A stretch of DNA of 64,000 bases from Parahaliea maris (lineage in GTDB: Bacteria; Pseudomonadota; Gammaproteobacteria; Pseudomonadales; Halieaceae), in contig NZ_VRZA01000003.1 in the NCBI RefSeq assembly GCF_008064665.1, forward strand, positions 1-64,000, read 5' to 3'. Under the pieces are notes generated by a model. The model made no database searches, was not told the DNA's origin, and was given only the letters and a program-made list of their open reading frames with translations. This document shows, piece by piece, positions 45,583 to 54,390 of this stretch (position 1 is the first letter of the stretch; every line of letters begins with the position of its first letter). The position numbers and the translations under genes were made by a program.

Positions 45583-45978
45583 AGAAAGTCTCGATATCGA
45601 CGGTTTTCAGGCTGGTCCGGGGTGCGACTTCAGCGCTATTCCCCGAAGGGATTGAAGCCCAAGTAAAGCCCACAGCGAACAAGAATACCACGTCAGGGCC
45701 CGCGTTCGATGGCGACGGCGCCGGCACGAAACCGCCGGCGACAAGGTGTTACCCATGCACCAAAACTGCCCAAAACATGAAATTTTTGTTATCCAAAACA
45801 GAACTTTATGATCAATAAAACTGAATTATAAATAAAATCAGTCGGTTATGTGCTTTAGTGAATTTGCACAAATTTGGGGCCAATACTTGAAACACCGCAA
45901 AATAACGCCACAATACGCAGCACAGTAACAAATGTGTTACCGAACACAGAGAAAGGTAACACTTTAGAGGATGACATC
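45583..45978. other. Divergent AT-rich spacer between polA and the secreted-protein gene
   Basis: No gene. The first 180 bp are GC-rich and should hold the polA promoter (none clearly seen). From about 45765 to 45920 the sequence is strikingly AT-rich compared with its surroundings, with many A/T tracts. It contains a candidate promoter for the plus-strand gene: TTGAAA at 45887-45892 and ACAATA at 45910-45915, 17 bp apart. Confidence 0.55.
45925..45962 (+). promoter_or_regulatory. Two mutually exclusive inverted repeats in the leader of the 93-residue protein gene
   Basis: Segment a GTAACA (45925-45930) pairs with b TGTTAC (45935-45940). Segment b extended, GTGTTACC (45934-45941), pairs perfectly with c GGTAACAC (45955-45962). 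Only one hairpin can form at a time. Segment c ends four bases before the AGAGG ribosome site. It could be an RNA switch or, read as DNA, three sites for a regulator recognising GGTAACA. Confidence 0.45.
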
Positions 45979-46260
45979 ATGAAAATACGTTCTGTTTTAG
46001 TACTTGTAACATTGGTTCTGGCACCGCTGGCGAATGCCCAGTCGGTTGACCGGGTGTTGGTGCGCGCGGCGACCGCCGCCGGCCACGGGGAGGCGCTGCA
46101 GCCTGCTGCAGAAAATGAAGCCGCAAGCCAGGAAAAGGTCGCGGAACTCAAGGTCAATATGGAACTTGTTGCCCGGGATCTCGATCGCGTTCTCGAGCAA
46201 CGCTTCAATCGGGACGGCGATATTCCGCGCCCCGCAGAAGTCCTGCTGGTCAGCAACTGA
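45979..46260 (+). CDS. Small secreted protein of unknown function
   Basis: A 93-residue protein with a clear signal peptide (MKIRSVLVLVTLVLAPLANA, cleavage after about residue 20). The mature part of about 73 residues is acidic and helix-prone (EVAELKVNMELVARDLDRVLEQ-like heptads), has no cysteine and ends EVLLVSN. No family recognised. AGAGGA lies nine bases before the ATG. It stands alone between divergent polA and the convergent SCO gene, behind an unusual AT-rich leader, so it is likely tightly regulated. Confidence 0.75.
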   Translation: MKIRSVLVLVTLVLAPLANAQSVDRVLVRAATAAGHGEALQPAAENEAASQEKVAELKVNMELVARDLDRVLEQRFNRDGDIPRPAEVLLVSN

Positions 46261-46316
46261 TCAGCCGCTGATTCAGCGCGCGTAATGGCGCGCCCGCCGG
46301 GCGTACCTTACTCGTC

Positions 46317-46976
46317 TTAGCGATCCCAGAGGTAGCGGGCCGAGCGATAGGTGACTTTCATCTTGGCGAGGTCAAGGGGCGCTTTGAAGAAGCCGTGGTA
46401 ATCGCCACGGGGGTTGATCAACACTACATTGGCACTGTGATCAACCTGGTAGTTCTCCCCCTCTCCGGGCACCTTCCGGAAGGGGGTGTTCAACGCCGTT
46501 GCAAAGCGGTGAATGTCCAGAAATTCCCCGGTCACACCGACGAATTCCGGGTTGAAGTAGGGCACGTACTGGGCTAACTGCTCTGGCGTGTCCCGCGCCG
46601 GATCGACCGTCACCATCACCACCTGGGTGTCTTCCGCCTCCGTCCCCTCCAGCGCCGACACAAAATCACTGAGGAAACTCATGGTGGTGGGGCAGATATC
46701 CGGGCAGTAGGTAAACCCGAAGAAGATCAGTGACCAGCGACCTTCCAGCCGTTCGGGAGTAAACGCACGGCCCTGGTGATCCAGCAGCGAAAACTCGCCT
46801 ATGTCCCGGGGCGTTTCAAACATCCAGGCGCCGTTGGCCTTCATTTCTGCTTCGGTCATCACCCTGGGCAGGCCGATACGGTGCACAAAGCCCGCCACCA
46901 CGACCGCCATGAAAGCCACCACCACGATGACGGTCCAGAGAATGCCGCGCCGCTGGCGGCGCCGGGTATCGGTCAT
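46317..46976 (-). CDS. SCO1/SenC/PrrC family copper chaperone
   Basis: A 219-residue inner-membrane-anchored thioredoxin-fold protein that delivers copper to the CuA centre of cytochrome oxidase subunit II. One N-terminal span (about 12-30), copper ligands C91 and C95 in YCPDICPTT, and the third ligand His in YQVDHSANVV near residue 182. It is the last gene of the cta transcript, 11 bp after cyoE. Confidence 0.93.
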   Translation of the reverse strand: MTDTRRRQRRGILWTVIVVVAFMAVVVAGFVHRIGLPRVMTEAEMKANGAWMFETPRDIGEFSLLDHQGRAFTPERLEGRWSLIFFGFTYCPDICPTTMSFLSDFVSALEGTEAEDTQVVMVTVDPARDTPEQLAQYVPYFNPEFVGVTGEFLDIHRFATALNTPFRKVPGEGENYQVDHSANVVLINPRGDYHGFFKAPLDLAKMKVTYRSARYLWDR

Positions 46977-46987
46977 AAGTCTCTCAC

Positions 46988-47896
46988 TCAGGCGAGGGTG
47001 GCAACGGGAAAGAGGTAGTGGTCTACCAGCATCACCACAAACAGGGCCATCAGGTAAATAATTGAGTATTTGAAGGTTTCCATGGGCGCATTCGGGTTGC
47101 GGTCGCGCAGCAACTCAATGGCCCAGTAGAGGAAACCGCCACCGAGCACGATCGCACCGAGCAGATACAGCGGGCCGCTCATCCGGGTGACGAAGGGGAG
47201 GAGGGTGATGGCAAACATCATCAGGGTATACAGCAGGATGTGTACCTTGGTGAATTTGACGCCGTGAGTCACCGGCAGCATGGGGATATCCACCGCCGCG
47301 TATTCCTCCCGGCGATGAATGGCCAGGGCCCAGAAATGCGGCGGTGTCCAGGCGAAGATGATCAGCACCAGCAGCAGGGCGTGACCGTGGATCTCACCGG
47401 TCACCGCAGTCCAGCCCAGCAGGGGAGGGGCCGCACCGGCGAGGCCGCCAATCACAATATTCTGGGGCGTGGCCCGCTTCAGGAACATCGTATAAACGAA
47501 GGCGTAGCCCACCAGTGAAGCCAGCGTCAGCCAGGCGGTCAGCGGGTTGATCCATATGATCAGGATGGCCATTCCGACGCCGCCCAGCAGGGTGGCGAAC
47601 AGCACCGCACCGCGAGTGCTTACCCGGCCCTTGGCCACCGGCCGGTTGCGGGTCCGGGCCATCTGCTGGTCAACCCGCTGATCGACGAGGTGGTTGACCG
47701 CCGCCGCCGCACCGGCGCACAGGGCGATACCGAGATTACCCAACACAAGAACCCGCAGGGGCACCATGCCGGGCACGGCCATGAACATGCCGATCACCGA
47801 GGTCAGGATCATCAGCAGGACCACATTGGGCTTGGTCAGCTCCTTGTAGTCCCGCCAGGTGGCTTTGGGAGTGGCTATTGCGCTGGTTTGAGACAT
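46988..47896 (-). CDS. cyoE: Protoheme IX farnesyltransferase (heme O synthase)
   Basis: CyoE/CtaB adds a farnesyl group to heme B, giving heme O, the precursor of heme A. The 302-residue polytopic UbiA-family protein shows the Asp-rich N-L/V-x-D-x-x-x-D segment ([19 protein letters not shown]) and about nine spans. It lies 8 bp after the Sco-like CxxxC gene. In Pseudomonas a ctaA/COX15 heme A synthase gene lies directly upstream; here it is missing. Confidence 0.95.
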   Translation of the reverse strand: MSQTSAIATPKATWRDYKELTKPNVVLLMILTSVIGMFMAVPGMVPLRVLVLGNLGIALCAGAAAAVNHLVDQRVDQQMARTRNRPVAKGRVSTRGAVLFATLLGGVGMAILIIWINPLTAWLTLASLVGYAFVYTMFLKRATPQNIVIGGLAGAAPPLLGWTAVTGEIHGHALLLVLIIFAWTPPHFWALAIHRREEYAAVDIPMLPVTHGVKFTKVHILLYTLMMFAITLLPFVTRMSGPLYLLGAIVLGGGFLYWAIELLRDRNPNAPMETFKYSIIYLMALFVVMLVDHYLFPVATLA

Positions 47897-47904
47897 ATCA
47901 AAAG

Positions 47905-48585
47905 TCAGTTGCTGGAGTTCTTCAGCAGGAATTTCAGGTCGGCAATGACATCCTTGTAACTGACGCTGTCGTCATAGGACATCATTATCCAGCCCGCCGG
48001 GTCCACCAGATACCAGGTATCCGGGGCCTCTGCGCGCTCCGGAAACAGGGCCTGCAGGTTTGCACTGCTCCCCTGCAGGGGCAGTAGTTTGCCGTGCTCC
48101 TGTGCCATGTAGCTGGGGAAGTCCTCCGCCAGCGGGTGGTCGTCACTCAGGCGCTCCACCGCCAGCCGGGTCTCCGCCAGGGGGGTATCACCCAGATAGA
48201 AGCGGCGGACGCGATTGTACTCCTTGCCCAGCGCCAGGTGTATCTGGCGTGTCAGGTAAAGCAGGTGTTCACAATCGCTGTCACAGCGATTGCCCGGGTT
48301 GGCGACGACGAAGGTCCACTGTGGCTCCTCACCGAAAAACTCGAACTCCTCTCCCGTCCGGGTGAGCAGGCCGGTTTCCGCCAGCTGTCGGGGAGGCTGC
48401 ACCAGGCTGCCGCGATTGGCGGTTCCCAGTGCCCCCACGATATCGAGGTCTCCCCGGACCACAAAGAACCACAGCCAGGTCGCCGCCAGGATCATGGTCA
48501 CCGGCAAGCCGGCGATCAGCAGCAGGATAAGACGGCTGTTGTTGTTGCCGGCGCCTGCTTCCGGGTTGCTCTCACTACTTTGCAC
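47905..48585 (-). CDS. Membrane-anchored Sco-like protein of the cytochrome oxidase cluster
   Basis: A 226-residue protein matching the position of the unnamed PA0111-type gene of Pseudomonas cox clusters. One N-terminal span (about 18-43), then a periplasmic domain with C101-xxx-C105 ([16 protein letters not shown]), arranged like the copper-binding CxxxC of Sco proteins, and [12 protein letters not shown] near the end as in thioredoxin-fold redox proteins. A Sco-type third histidine is not obvious. Probably an oxidase assembly factor. It overlaps no neighbour; SURF1 ends 3 bp upstream. Confidence 0.75.
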   Translation of the reverse strand: MQSSESNPEAGAGNNNSRLILLLIAGLPVTMILAATWLWFFVVRGDLDIVGALGTANRGSLVQPPRQLAETGLLTRTGEEFEFFGEEPQWTFVVANPGNRCDSDCEHLLYLTRQIHLALGKEYNRVRRFYLGDTPLAETRLAVERLSDDHPLAEDFPSYMAQEHGKLLPLQGSSANLQALFPERAEAPDTWYLVDPAGWIMMSYDDSVSYKDVIADLKFLLKNSSN

Positions 48586-48588
48586 GTA

Positions 48589-49350
48589 TCAATTCTCCAT
48601 TGGCTCGCGCCTGCGCAACCACTGCCAGAGGTTGGAGCTGCGCAGGACGAACAGTATCAACAGGGCTAGCGCCATGCAGAACCACTGCACCGCATAGCCG
48701 ATATGCTTGGCCGGGCTGATATTGACCAGCGGCCAGTCGGCCATCAGCGCAGCCGGTTCCGTGCTCTCGATACGCACGGTCCAGGGGAAAAGGCTGACAC
48801 CCAGACGCTGGCCCAGCACCTCAGCCGCCTCTTCCTCCATGGATTGCAGAACGATGGGCCAGTCACCCGTCAGTTGCTGCTCCCCCAGCAAATAGGCTTC
48901 GCCCGGCGCCACATAGATGGCGCCGTGAATTCGCTGTGTGCCCGCTGGCTGGACGACCCCGGGCAGGGAACGGCGAGCCGGATCGCCCGCTACCCAGCCG
49001 CGGTTCACCCAGACCGCGCGCTCGCCATCCGGCAGGCGGAGCAGGGCGATAACTTCGTAGCCAAACTGCCCCTGGTGTATCCGGTTGTCCAGCAGGAGGT
49101 AGTGATCCGGGTCGAATTCGCCGGTTAGCAGTGCCGGCCGATAGGCCAGCTGGTCGGGCGACAGACCCCACAGCTGCTCCAGCGGCGCGGGGGCCTGGGC
49201 CTGGCGCTCGGCGAACATCGCTGCCAGTTCGCGCTTTTCCTCGGCCCGCTGCAGTTGCCAGAAGCCCAGGCTGACCAGCACCGGCAACAGCACGAGCGTA
49301 AACAGCGTGGTGCGCCACTCCAGATCCAGGCGCAGGGGCTGCCTCGCCAT
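48589..49350 (-). CDS. SURF1 family cytochrome oxidase assembly protein
   Basis: A 253-residue protein with N- and C-terminal spans around a periplasmic domain, as in SURF1/Shy1, which helps heme A insertion into subunit I. Typical segments: LGFWQLQRAEEKREL near residue 30-45, DNRIHQGQFGYEV and VNRGWVAGDPARRSLP. It follows the coxC/DUF2909 junction and belongs to the minus-strand cta transcript. Confidence 0.9.
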   Translation of the reverse strand: MARQPLRLDLEWRTTLFTLVLLPVLVSLGFWQLQRAEEKRELAAMFAERQAQAPAPLEQLWGLSPDQLAYRPALLTGEFDPDHYLLLDNRIHQGQFGYEVIALLRLPDGERAVWVNRGWVAGDPARRSLPGVVQPAGTQRIHGAIYVAPGEAYLLGEQQLTGDWPIVLQSMEEEAAEVLGQRLGVSLFPWTVRIESTEPAALMADWPLVNISPAKHIGYAVQWFCMALALLILFVLRSSNLWQWLRRREPMEN

Positions 49351-49420
49351 CAGGCGCCACCCGCCAGCAGTGAGGTGGCGGCTGGTTTATACTGCACGGC
49401 CAATTGAGAGGAACGGAACA

Positions 49421-49723
49421 TTGCTGAAAATCGCGATTATGCTGCTGATGGTGGCGCTGGTAGTAAGCCTGGGCAGCGGCTTTTATTTTCTGATGGTGGA
49501 CCAGGGTGACCGCAGAAAACGCCGGCTGTTTCACTCACTGGGAGTACGGCTGGCACTGGCGATAAGCCTCGCCACCCTGATTGTCTTCGGCGTTGCCACC
49601 GGGCAACTGGGACACCGCAACCCCTGGGATGCAGGCCCGGCGCCCGCCGCGGCCCAACAGCCGCCGGCAGCATCTGAATCCGCGCCCCCGGAGCCGGCGG
49701 CATCCGGGGACACGAGAGACTGA
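49421..49723 (+). CDS. DUF2909 twin-transmembrane protein, TTG start
   Basis: A 100-residue protein with two hydrophobic spans (about 4-24 and 43-62) joined by the charged loop DQGDRRKRRLFHSLGVR, characteristic of DUF2909 proteins found in cytochrome oxidase loci. The tail is rich in Ala and Pro. No ATG is available; TTG at 49421 has AGAGGA eight bases upstream. It is the only plus-strand gene inside the minus-strand cox cluster. Its stop directly abuts the coxC stop (49723/49724). Role unknown, probably oxidase-related by constant association. Confidence 0.8.
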   Translation: MLKIAIMLLMVALVVSLGSGFYFLMVDQGDRRKRRLFHSLGVRLALAISLATLIVFGVATGQLGHRNPWDAGPAPAAAQQPPAASESAPPEPAASGDTRD

Positions 49724-50692
49724 TTACAGAATGTAAACAAACAGGAACAGGAACACCCACACCACGTCCACAAAGTGCCAGTACCAGCTGGACGCCTCGA
49801 AACCGAAGTGGTCGTCGGCAGTAAAGTGGCCGTACTTGACCGAACGAATCCACTGGATCAACAGCATCGTCATGCCCATCATCACGTGGAAACCGTGGAA
49901 GCCGGTGAGCATGAAGAACGTTGAACCATAGATACCGGAGTTCAGGGTCAGCCCGTAGTGACCGTAGGCCTCGTAGTATTCCAGCGCCTGCAGGCCGACA
50001 AAGGTGATGCCCAGCAGCACCGTCAGGCCCAGCCAGATATTGAATTTCTTCTTGTTGCCATCCAGCAGGCCCAGGTGGGCAATGTGCACGGTAACACTGG
50101 AAGACAGCAGGATGATGGTGTTCCACAGAGGCAGCCAGGCGTACCAGGCTGAAGCCTCGGAAAAGGCCATGCTCTTGTGGTAGCTGTGGAATTCGCCGTT
50201 ATTGGCAATCAACTGGCTGCCGGCACCGCCTACGGCTTCCTGCGGGGTGGTGGCCATTGGCCAGCTGTACTGGAAGCCCTCCCACAGCAGGCTGTTCATG
50301 CGCCCGGCTTCGCCCTCGCCGGACAACCAGGGGCCGACCAGGGTGCGAACGTAAAACAGGGTGCCGAAGAAGGCAAAGAAGAACATCACCTCGGAAAAGA
50401 TGAACCAGAACATCCCCAGCACATAGGACTTCTTGAGCTGGGCACTGTTCATGCCAGCGATATTTTCCCGGATGGTAATGCGGAACCAGCTGAACAGGGT
50501 TCCGGCAAAGAACAACAGGCCAACCCAGAGGATGGTCCAGGAACCTTCACCATCGCCGAAGGTCATCTCGTTCAGACCGTGCGAAGCCCCGAAAATGCTG
50601 AGAATCAGGCCGATGGTGGCAAACACCGCCAGCTTGCTCTTCTCCGGTACGTAGTACTTTTCGTACTCGGTGGTGGATGTCTCTGTAGTCAT
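49724..50692 (-). CDS. ctaE: Cytochrome c oxidase subunit III
   Basis: A 322-residue seven-span subunit of the aa3/caa3 oxidase. The C-terminal half carries FHGFHVMMGM and the closing FEASSWYWHFVDVVWVFLF, both diagnostic for COX3. It has an insertion of about 40 residues between spans 3 and 4 (PWLSGEGEAGRMNS to NNGEFHSYHKS), as in related gammaproteobacteria. It follows ctaG by 43 bp. Confidence 0.96.
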   Translation of the reverse strand: MTTETSTTEYEKYYVPEKSKLAVFATIGLILSIFGASHGLNEMTFGDGEGSWTILWVGLLFFAGTLFSWFRITIRENIAGMNSAQLKKSYVLGMFWFIFSEVMFFFAFFGTLFYVRTLVGPWLSGEGEAGRMNSLLWEGFQYSWPMATTPQEAVGGAGSQLIANNGEFHSYHKSMAFSEASAWYAWLPLWNTIILLSSSVTVHIAHLGLLDGNKKKFNIWLGLTVLLGITFVGLQALEYYEAYGHYGLTLNSGIYGSTFFMLTGFHGFHVMMGMTMLLIQWIRSVKYGHFTADDHFGFEASSWYWHFVDVVWVFLFLFVYIL

Positions 50693-50735
50693 TATTAGTT
50701 CTCCATTGAACTCACACCGGCCCCAACCGGTGATC

Positions 50736-51296
50736 TCAGCGGGTCGCTACTGCGGCCCCCGCCATATCAGTCACATCAAATATCGTATACGAGAGCGTAA
50801 TGGTGTGGATATCCCGCGGCAGATCCCGGTCGACGATAAACACCAGAGGCATTTCGGCGCTGGACTCTCCCGCCAGAGGCTGCTGGTTGAAACAGAAGCA
50901 CTCGGTTTTGTGAAAATACCCCGCGGCACGGCTGGGCGACACACTGGGAATCGCCTGTGCCACCATGTCCTTCGGCAGGGGGTTGAAGGCGTAAAACACC
51001 GTGTCGTTGGAGGCACCCGGGTGCACTTTCATCACCGTCTTGCCGGGCGAGAACTCCCAGGGCATGCCCTCGTTGTTGGTCGCCACAAACTGGATGGTGA
51101 CCGTGCGCTCTTCATCCACGCCGGACTGCACCGCGGTGTAGGCCTGCCCCGACGTCTTGCCGTTGATGCCCAGGGCATCACAGAGCACGTTGTACAGGGG
51201 CACCATCACCACGAACACAAAGGCGAACATGCACGCCGCTACCGCCACCAGCTTGATGGCGGTATCGATCGCGGGGTTCGCACTTATGCGTATCAC
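50736..51296 (-). CDS. ctaG: Cytochrome c oxidase assembly protein CtaG/Cox11
   Basis: Copper chaperone for the CuB site of subunit I. The 186-residue protein has one N-terminal span (about 12-34) and a periplasmic Ig-like domain with the copper-binding CFCF motif in KTECFCFNQQPL. It lies 14 bp after ctaD, with a TAG-rich short spacer, in the conserved cta order. Confidence 0.94.
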   Translation of the reverse strand: MIRISANPAIDTAIKLVAVAACMFAFVFVVMVPLYNVLCDALGINGKTSGQAYTAVQSGVDEERTVTIQFVATNNEGMPWEFSPGKTVMKVHPGASNDTVFYAFNPLPKDMVAQAIPSVSPSRAAGYFHKTECFCFNQQPLAGESSAEMPLVFIVDRDLPRDIHTITLSYTIFDVTDMAGAAVATR

Positions 51297-51310
51297 AGCC
51301 TGCTATCTCC

Positions 51311-52891
51311 TCAGGAGTGTGCGTGCACCGGGTCGATCTTCGGCGGCGTCTCGAAGGTGTGGTAGGGCGCCGGGGTCGGTACCGTCCACTCCAGGCCTTC
51401 CGCGCCGTCCCAGACTTTTTCGTCGGAGGTGGGCTTGCCGGCCACGATGGTCGCGATCACGTTGTACAGGAACAGGATCTGCGAGGAACCGTAGATGAAG
51501 GCGCCGATACTGGACATCATGTTGAAGTCCGTGAACTGCAGGGCGTAATCCGGAATCCGCCGCGGCATACCTGCCAGACCCACAAAGTGCTGCGGGAAGA
51601 AGGTCAGGTTGAAGCCGATGAAAGAGATCCAGAAATGGGTTTTGCCCATGGTCTCGTTGTACATACGGCCACACCACTTGGGCAGCCAGTAGTACACCGC
51701 CGCGGTCATGGAGAACACCGCACCGGCCACCATCACATAGTGGAAGTGAGCCACCACGAAGTAGCTGTCGTGGTACTGGAAGTCAGCGGGAGCGATGGAC
51801 AGCATCAGGCCGGTGAAACCGCCGATAGTGAACAGCACCAGGAAACCCAGGGAGAACAGCATCGGGGTTTCGAAGGTCAGGGCGCCGCGCCACATGGTGG
51901 AGATCCAGTTGAACACCTTCACCCCGGTGGGCACCGCGATCAGCATGGTGGCGTACATGAAGAACAACTCACCGGCGATCGGCATACCCACCGTGTACAT
52001 GTGGTGAGCCCACACGATGAACGACAGGAAAGCGATGGACGCGGTGGCGTAGACCATGGAGTCGTAACCAAACAGCGGCTTGCGCGAGAAGGCCGGGATA
52101 ATCTGCGACACCACACCGAACGCCGGCAGGATGATGATGTACACCTCCGGGTGACCGAAGAACCAGAACACGTGCTGGAACAGCACCGGGTCACCGCCGC
52201 CGGCGGCGGAGAAGAAACTGGTGCCGAAGTGCACGTCCATCAGCATCATCGTCACCGCCCCGGCGAGTACCGGCATCACCGCCACCAGCAGGAAGGCGGT
52301 AATCAGCCAGGTCCACACGAACAGCGGCATCTTCATGTAGGTCATACCCGGGGCCCGCAGGTTCATCACCGTGGCGATGATGTTGATCGAGCCCATGATG
52401 GAGGAAATCCCCAGCACGTGGATACAGAAGATGAAGATAGTGACCGAGGGCGGCGCGTAGGTGGTGGACAGGGGAGCGTAGAACGTCCAACCCGCCTGGG
52501 GAGCGCCGCCTTCCATGAACAGGGTGCTGGCCAGCAGCAGGAAGGCCGGCGGCAGAATCCAGAAGCTCCAGTTGTTCATCCGCGGCAGCGCCATGTCCGG
52601 CGCCCCGATCATCATCGGGATCATCCAGTTGGCCAGCCCCACGAAGGAGGGCATGATCGCGCCGAATACCATCACCAGCCCGTGCAGGGTGGTCATCTGG
52701 TTGAAGAACAGCGGGTCAACCAGTTGCATGCCGGGCTGGAACAGCTCGGCGCGGATGATCATGGCGAAAGATCCGCCCAGGATGAACATGGCGAATGAGA
52801 ACCACAGGTACATGGTTCCGATGTCTTTGTGGTTGGTGGTAAAGAGCCACCGGGAAAGGCCCTTGGCAGGACCGTGATGATGATCTCCCAT
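51311..52891 (-). CDS. ctaD: Cytochrome c oxidase subunit I
   Basis: The 526-residue catalytic subunit with twelve spans, binding heme a and the heme a3/CuB centre. Landmarks: TTNHKDIGTMYLWF start, FWFFGHPEVYIIILPAFG (CuB His and cross-linked Tyr), VWAHHMYTVGM (the two further CuB His) and YFVVAHFHYVM (heme ligands). The start at 52891 has GGAGGAG seven bases upstream; a TTG five codons earlier is part of that site. It is 15 bp after ctaC. Confidence 0.97.
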   Translation of the reverse strand: MGDHHHGPAKGLSRWLFTTNHKDIGTMYLWFSFAMFILGGSFAMIIRAELFQPGMQLVDPLFFNQMTTLHGLVMVFGAIMPSFVGLANWMIPMMIGAPDMALPRMNNWSFWILPPAFLLLASTLFMEGGAPQAGWTFYAPLSTTYAPPSVTIFIFCIHVLGISSIMGSINIIATVMNLRAPGMTYMKMPLFVWTWLITAFLLVAVMPVLAGAVTMMLMDVHFGTSFFSAAGGGDPVLFQHVFWFFGHPEVYIIILPAFGVVSQIIPAFSRKPLFGYDSMVYATASIAFLSFIVWAHHMYTVGMPIAGELFFMYATMLIAVPTGVKVFNWISTMWRGALTFETPMLFSLGFLVLFTIGGFTGLMLSIAPADFQYHDSYFVVAHFHYVMVAGAVFSMTAAVYYWLPKWCGRMYNETMGKTHFWISFIGFNLTFFPQHFVGLAGMPRRIPDYALQFTDFNMMSSIGAFIYGSSQILFLYNVIATIVAGKPTSDEKVWDGAEGLEWTVPTPAPYHTFETPPKIDPVHAHS

Positions 52892-52906
52892 CGTTATCTC
52901 CTCCAA

Positions 52907-54061
52907 TTAGCCTTTCTTGTGATTGAACACGTCAATCGGCTGCACCATGTCACCCATGTTGTTGCCGAACGCGTTGCGTTGATAGGTAATGACGGCCGCC
53001 ATATCGACATCGTTCAGCTGGCCGCCAAAGGCCTGCATTGCGGTGCCGGGTACGCCGTTGATACCCACCTCGAGGTGGCCGGACAGATCGCCGGTGGCGA
53101 TCGGGCTGCCGGCAATGGGCTTGCCGAGACCGCCTTCGCCGCCGGCGCCGTGACAGGCCGCACAGGAGCGGTCGTAAACGCCCTTGCCGCGCTCCATCAG
53201 CTCATCCAGGGTGAAGGACTGGGCCATCAGCTTCTTGATTTCAGCCGCTTCGGCCTGCTTCTCGCCGATCCAGGTGGCGTATTCTTCCTTGCTCACCACG
53301 TTCACCACGATGGGCATAAAGCCGTGGTCTTTACCACAGAGCTCGGCGCACTGGCCGCGGTACACGCCCTCTTCGGTAGCGTGAGTCCAGGTTTCGTTGA
53401 TAAACCCGGGGATGGCATCTTTCTTGACGGCAAGTTCCGGCACCCACCAGGCGTGGATCACGTCATTGGCGGTGACCAGGAAGCGCACCTTGGTATCCAC
53501 GGGGATCACCAGGGGCTCATCCACTTCCAGCAGGTAGTGCTCGCCTTTCTCCTCAGTGTTGTAGATTTCACCCTGGGGAGTGCGAAGGTTACTGAAGAAC
53601 TGGACGTTGTCGCCAGTCTCGTTCAGGTACTCGTATTTCCACTTCCACTGGTACCCGGTGATCAGGACGTCCATTTCGGCGTCCTCGAAATCGTAGATTT
53701 CCAGCAGAGTGGAGGTGGCGGGGACGGCCATCGCAACCAGGATGAAAAAGGGCACAACGGTCCAGGCAATCTCGACCTTGGTGCTTTCGTGGAAGGTGGC
53801 TGGCGTTACGCCGCGGGATTTGCGGTGGTAGTAGATGGAGTAGAACATTACCCCGAAAACCAGCACGCCGATAATCACGCAGATCCAGAAGATGGTCATG
53901 TGCAGGTCAAAAATACTCTGACCCACGCTGGTGGCACCCGGTGACATATTGACTTCGTTCACCTTGGAAGCCGCGGCAGCGGTTCCGGCGCACAACAGGC
54001 CGACAAGCATCAGCACGGGACCAAGCGCCAGGGCACCAAGCCGCTTCGCTCTCAAGAACAT
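52907..54061 (-). CDS. ctaC: Cytochrome c oxidase subunit II with fused cytochrome c domain (caa3 type)
   Basis: A 384-residue precursor: signal peptide (1-30), two spans, then the CuA cupredoxin domain with H203, C238, E240, C242, H246 and M249 in GQCAELCGKDHGFM, and a C-terminal cytochrome c domain with C300-A-A-C303-H304 and a methionine ligand in GTAMQAFGG. The fusion marks the enzyme as caa3-like, so it can take electrons through its own heme c. It is the first gene of the cta transcript. Confidence 0.96.
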   Translation of the reverse strand: MFLRAKRLGALALGPVLMLVGLLCAGTAAAASKVNEVNMSPGATSVGQSIFDLHMTIFWICVIIGVLVFGVMFYSIYYHRKSRGVTPATFHESTKVEIAWTVVPFFILVAMAVPATSTLLEIYDFEDAEMDVLITGYQWKWKYEYLNETGDNVQFFSNLRTPQGEIYNTEEKGEHYLLEVDEPLVIPVDTKVRFLVTANDVIHAWWVPELAVKKDAIPGFINETWTHATEEGVYRGQCAELCGKDHGFMPIVVNVVSKEEYATWIGEKQAEAAEIKKLMAQSFTLDELMERGKGVYDRSCAACHGAGGEGGLGKPIAGSPIATGDLSGHLEVGINGVPGTAMQAFGGQLNDVDMAAVITYQRNAFGNNMGDMVQPIDVFNHKKG

Positions 54062-54390
54062 TTACCGTGTCTCCATTATTTATATCGGTTATTGTCCCCC
54101 CAGCCAGCCCGCCCCGTCGCCCGGATAAGGCACCCTTGAATCAATACCGCAGCCGCCGAAACCGGGCCACCGGTCATGAAAAAGAGTGTTTAATCAGGAA
54201 ACGTATGAACGTACCAGCTGACACACGCCTGCCCCTGCGACCAATTGTCGCGGCGAGCAGACCGCCCGAGTATAACCAAACAATCCGGCAAAACCTACAC
54301 GGTGCGAGCCCCTCAGGGTGCAGACAGCACCGCCGCGAGCCCCGGGCGAGGGTGCGCTGAGCGTCTCGCGAGGCCCACGGACCACCATAT
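54062..54390. other. Divergent spacer between ctaC and the MATE gene
   Basis: No gene seen. GGAG lies nine bases before the ctaC ATG (minus strand) behind an AT-rich patch (54075-54095). I see no convincing -35/-10 pair for either gene and no clear ribosome site for the MATE ATG. Confidence 0.5.

Noticed and set aside
46276-46294. GCGCGC inverted repeat between the secreted-protein gene and the SCO gene as a terminator
   Set aside because: Short alternating GC with no T-run; could be chance in GC-rich DNA.
51317-52798. 493-codon plus-strand open frame opposite ctaD
   Set aside because: Shadow of subunit I; the translated product is a compositionally biased His/Gln/Glu sequence.
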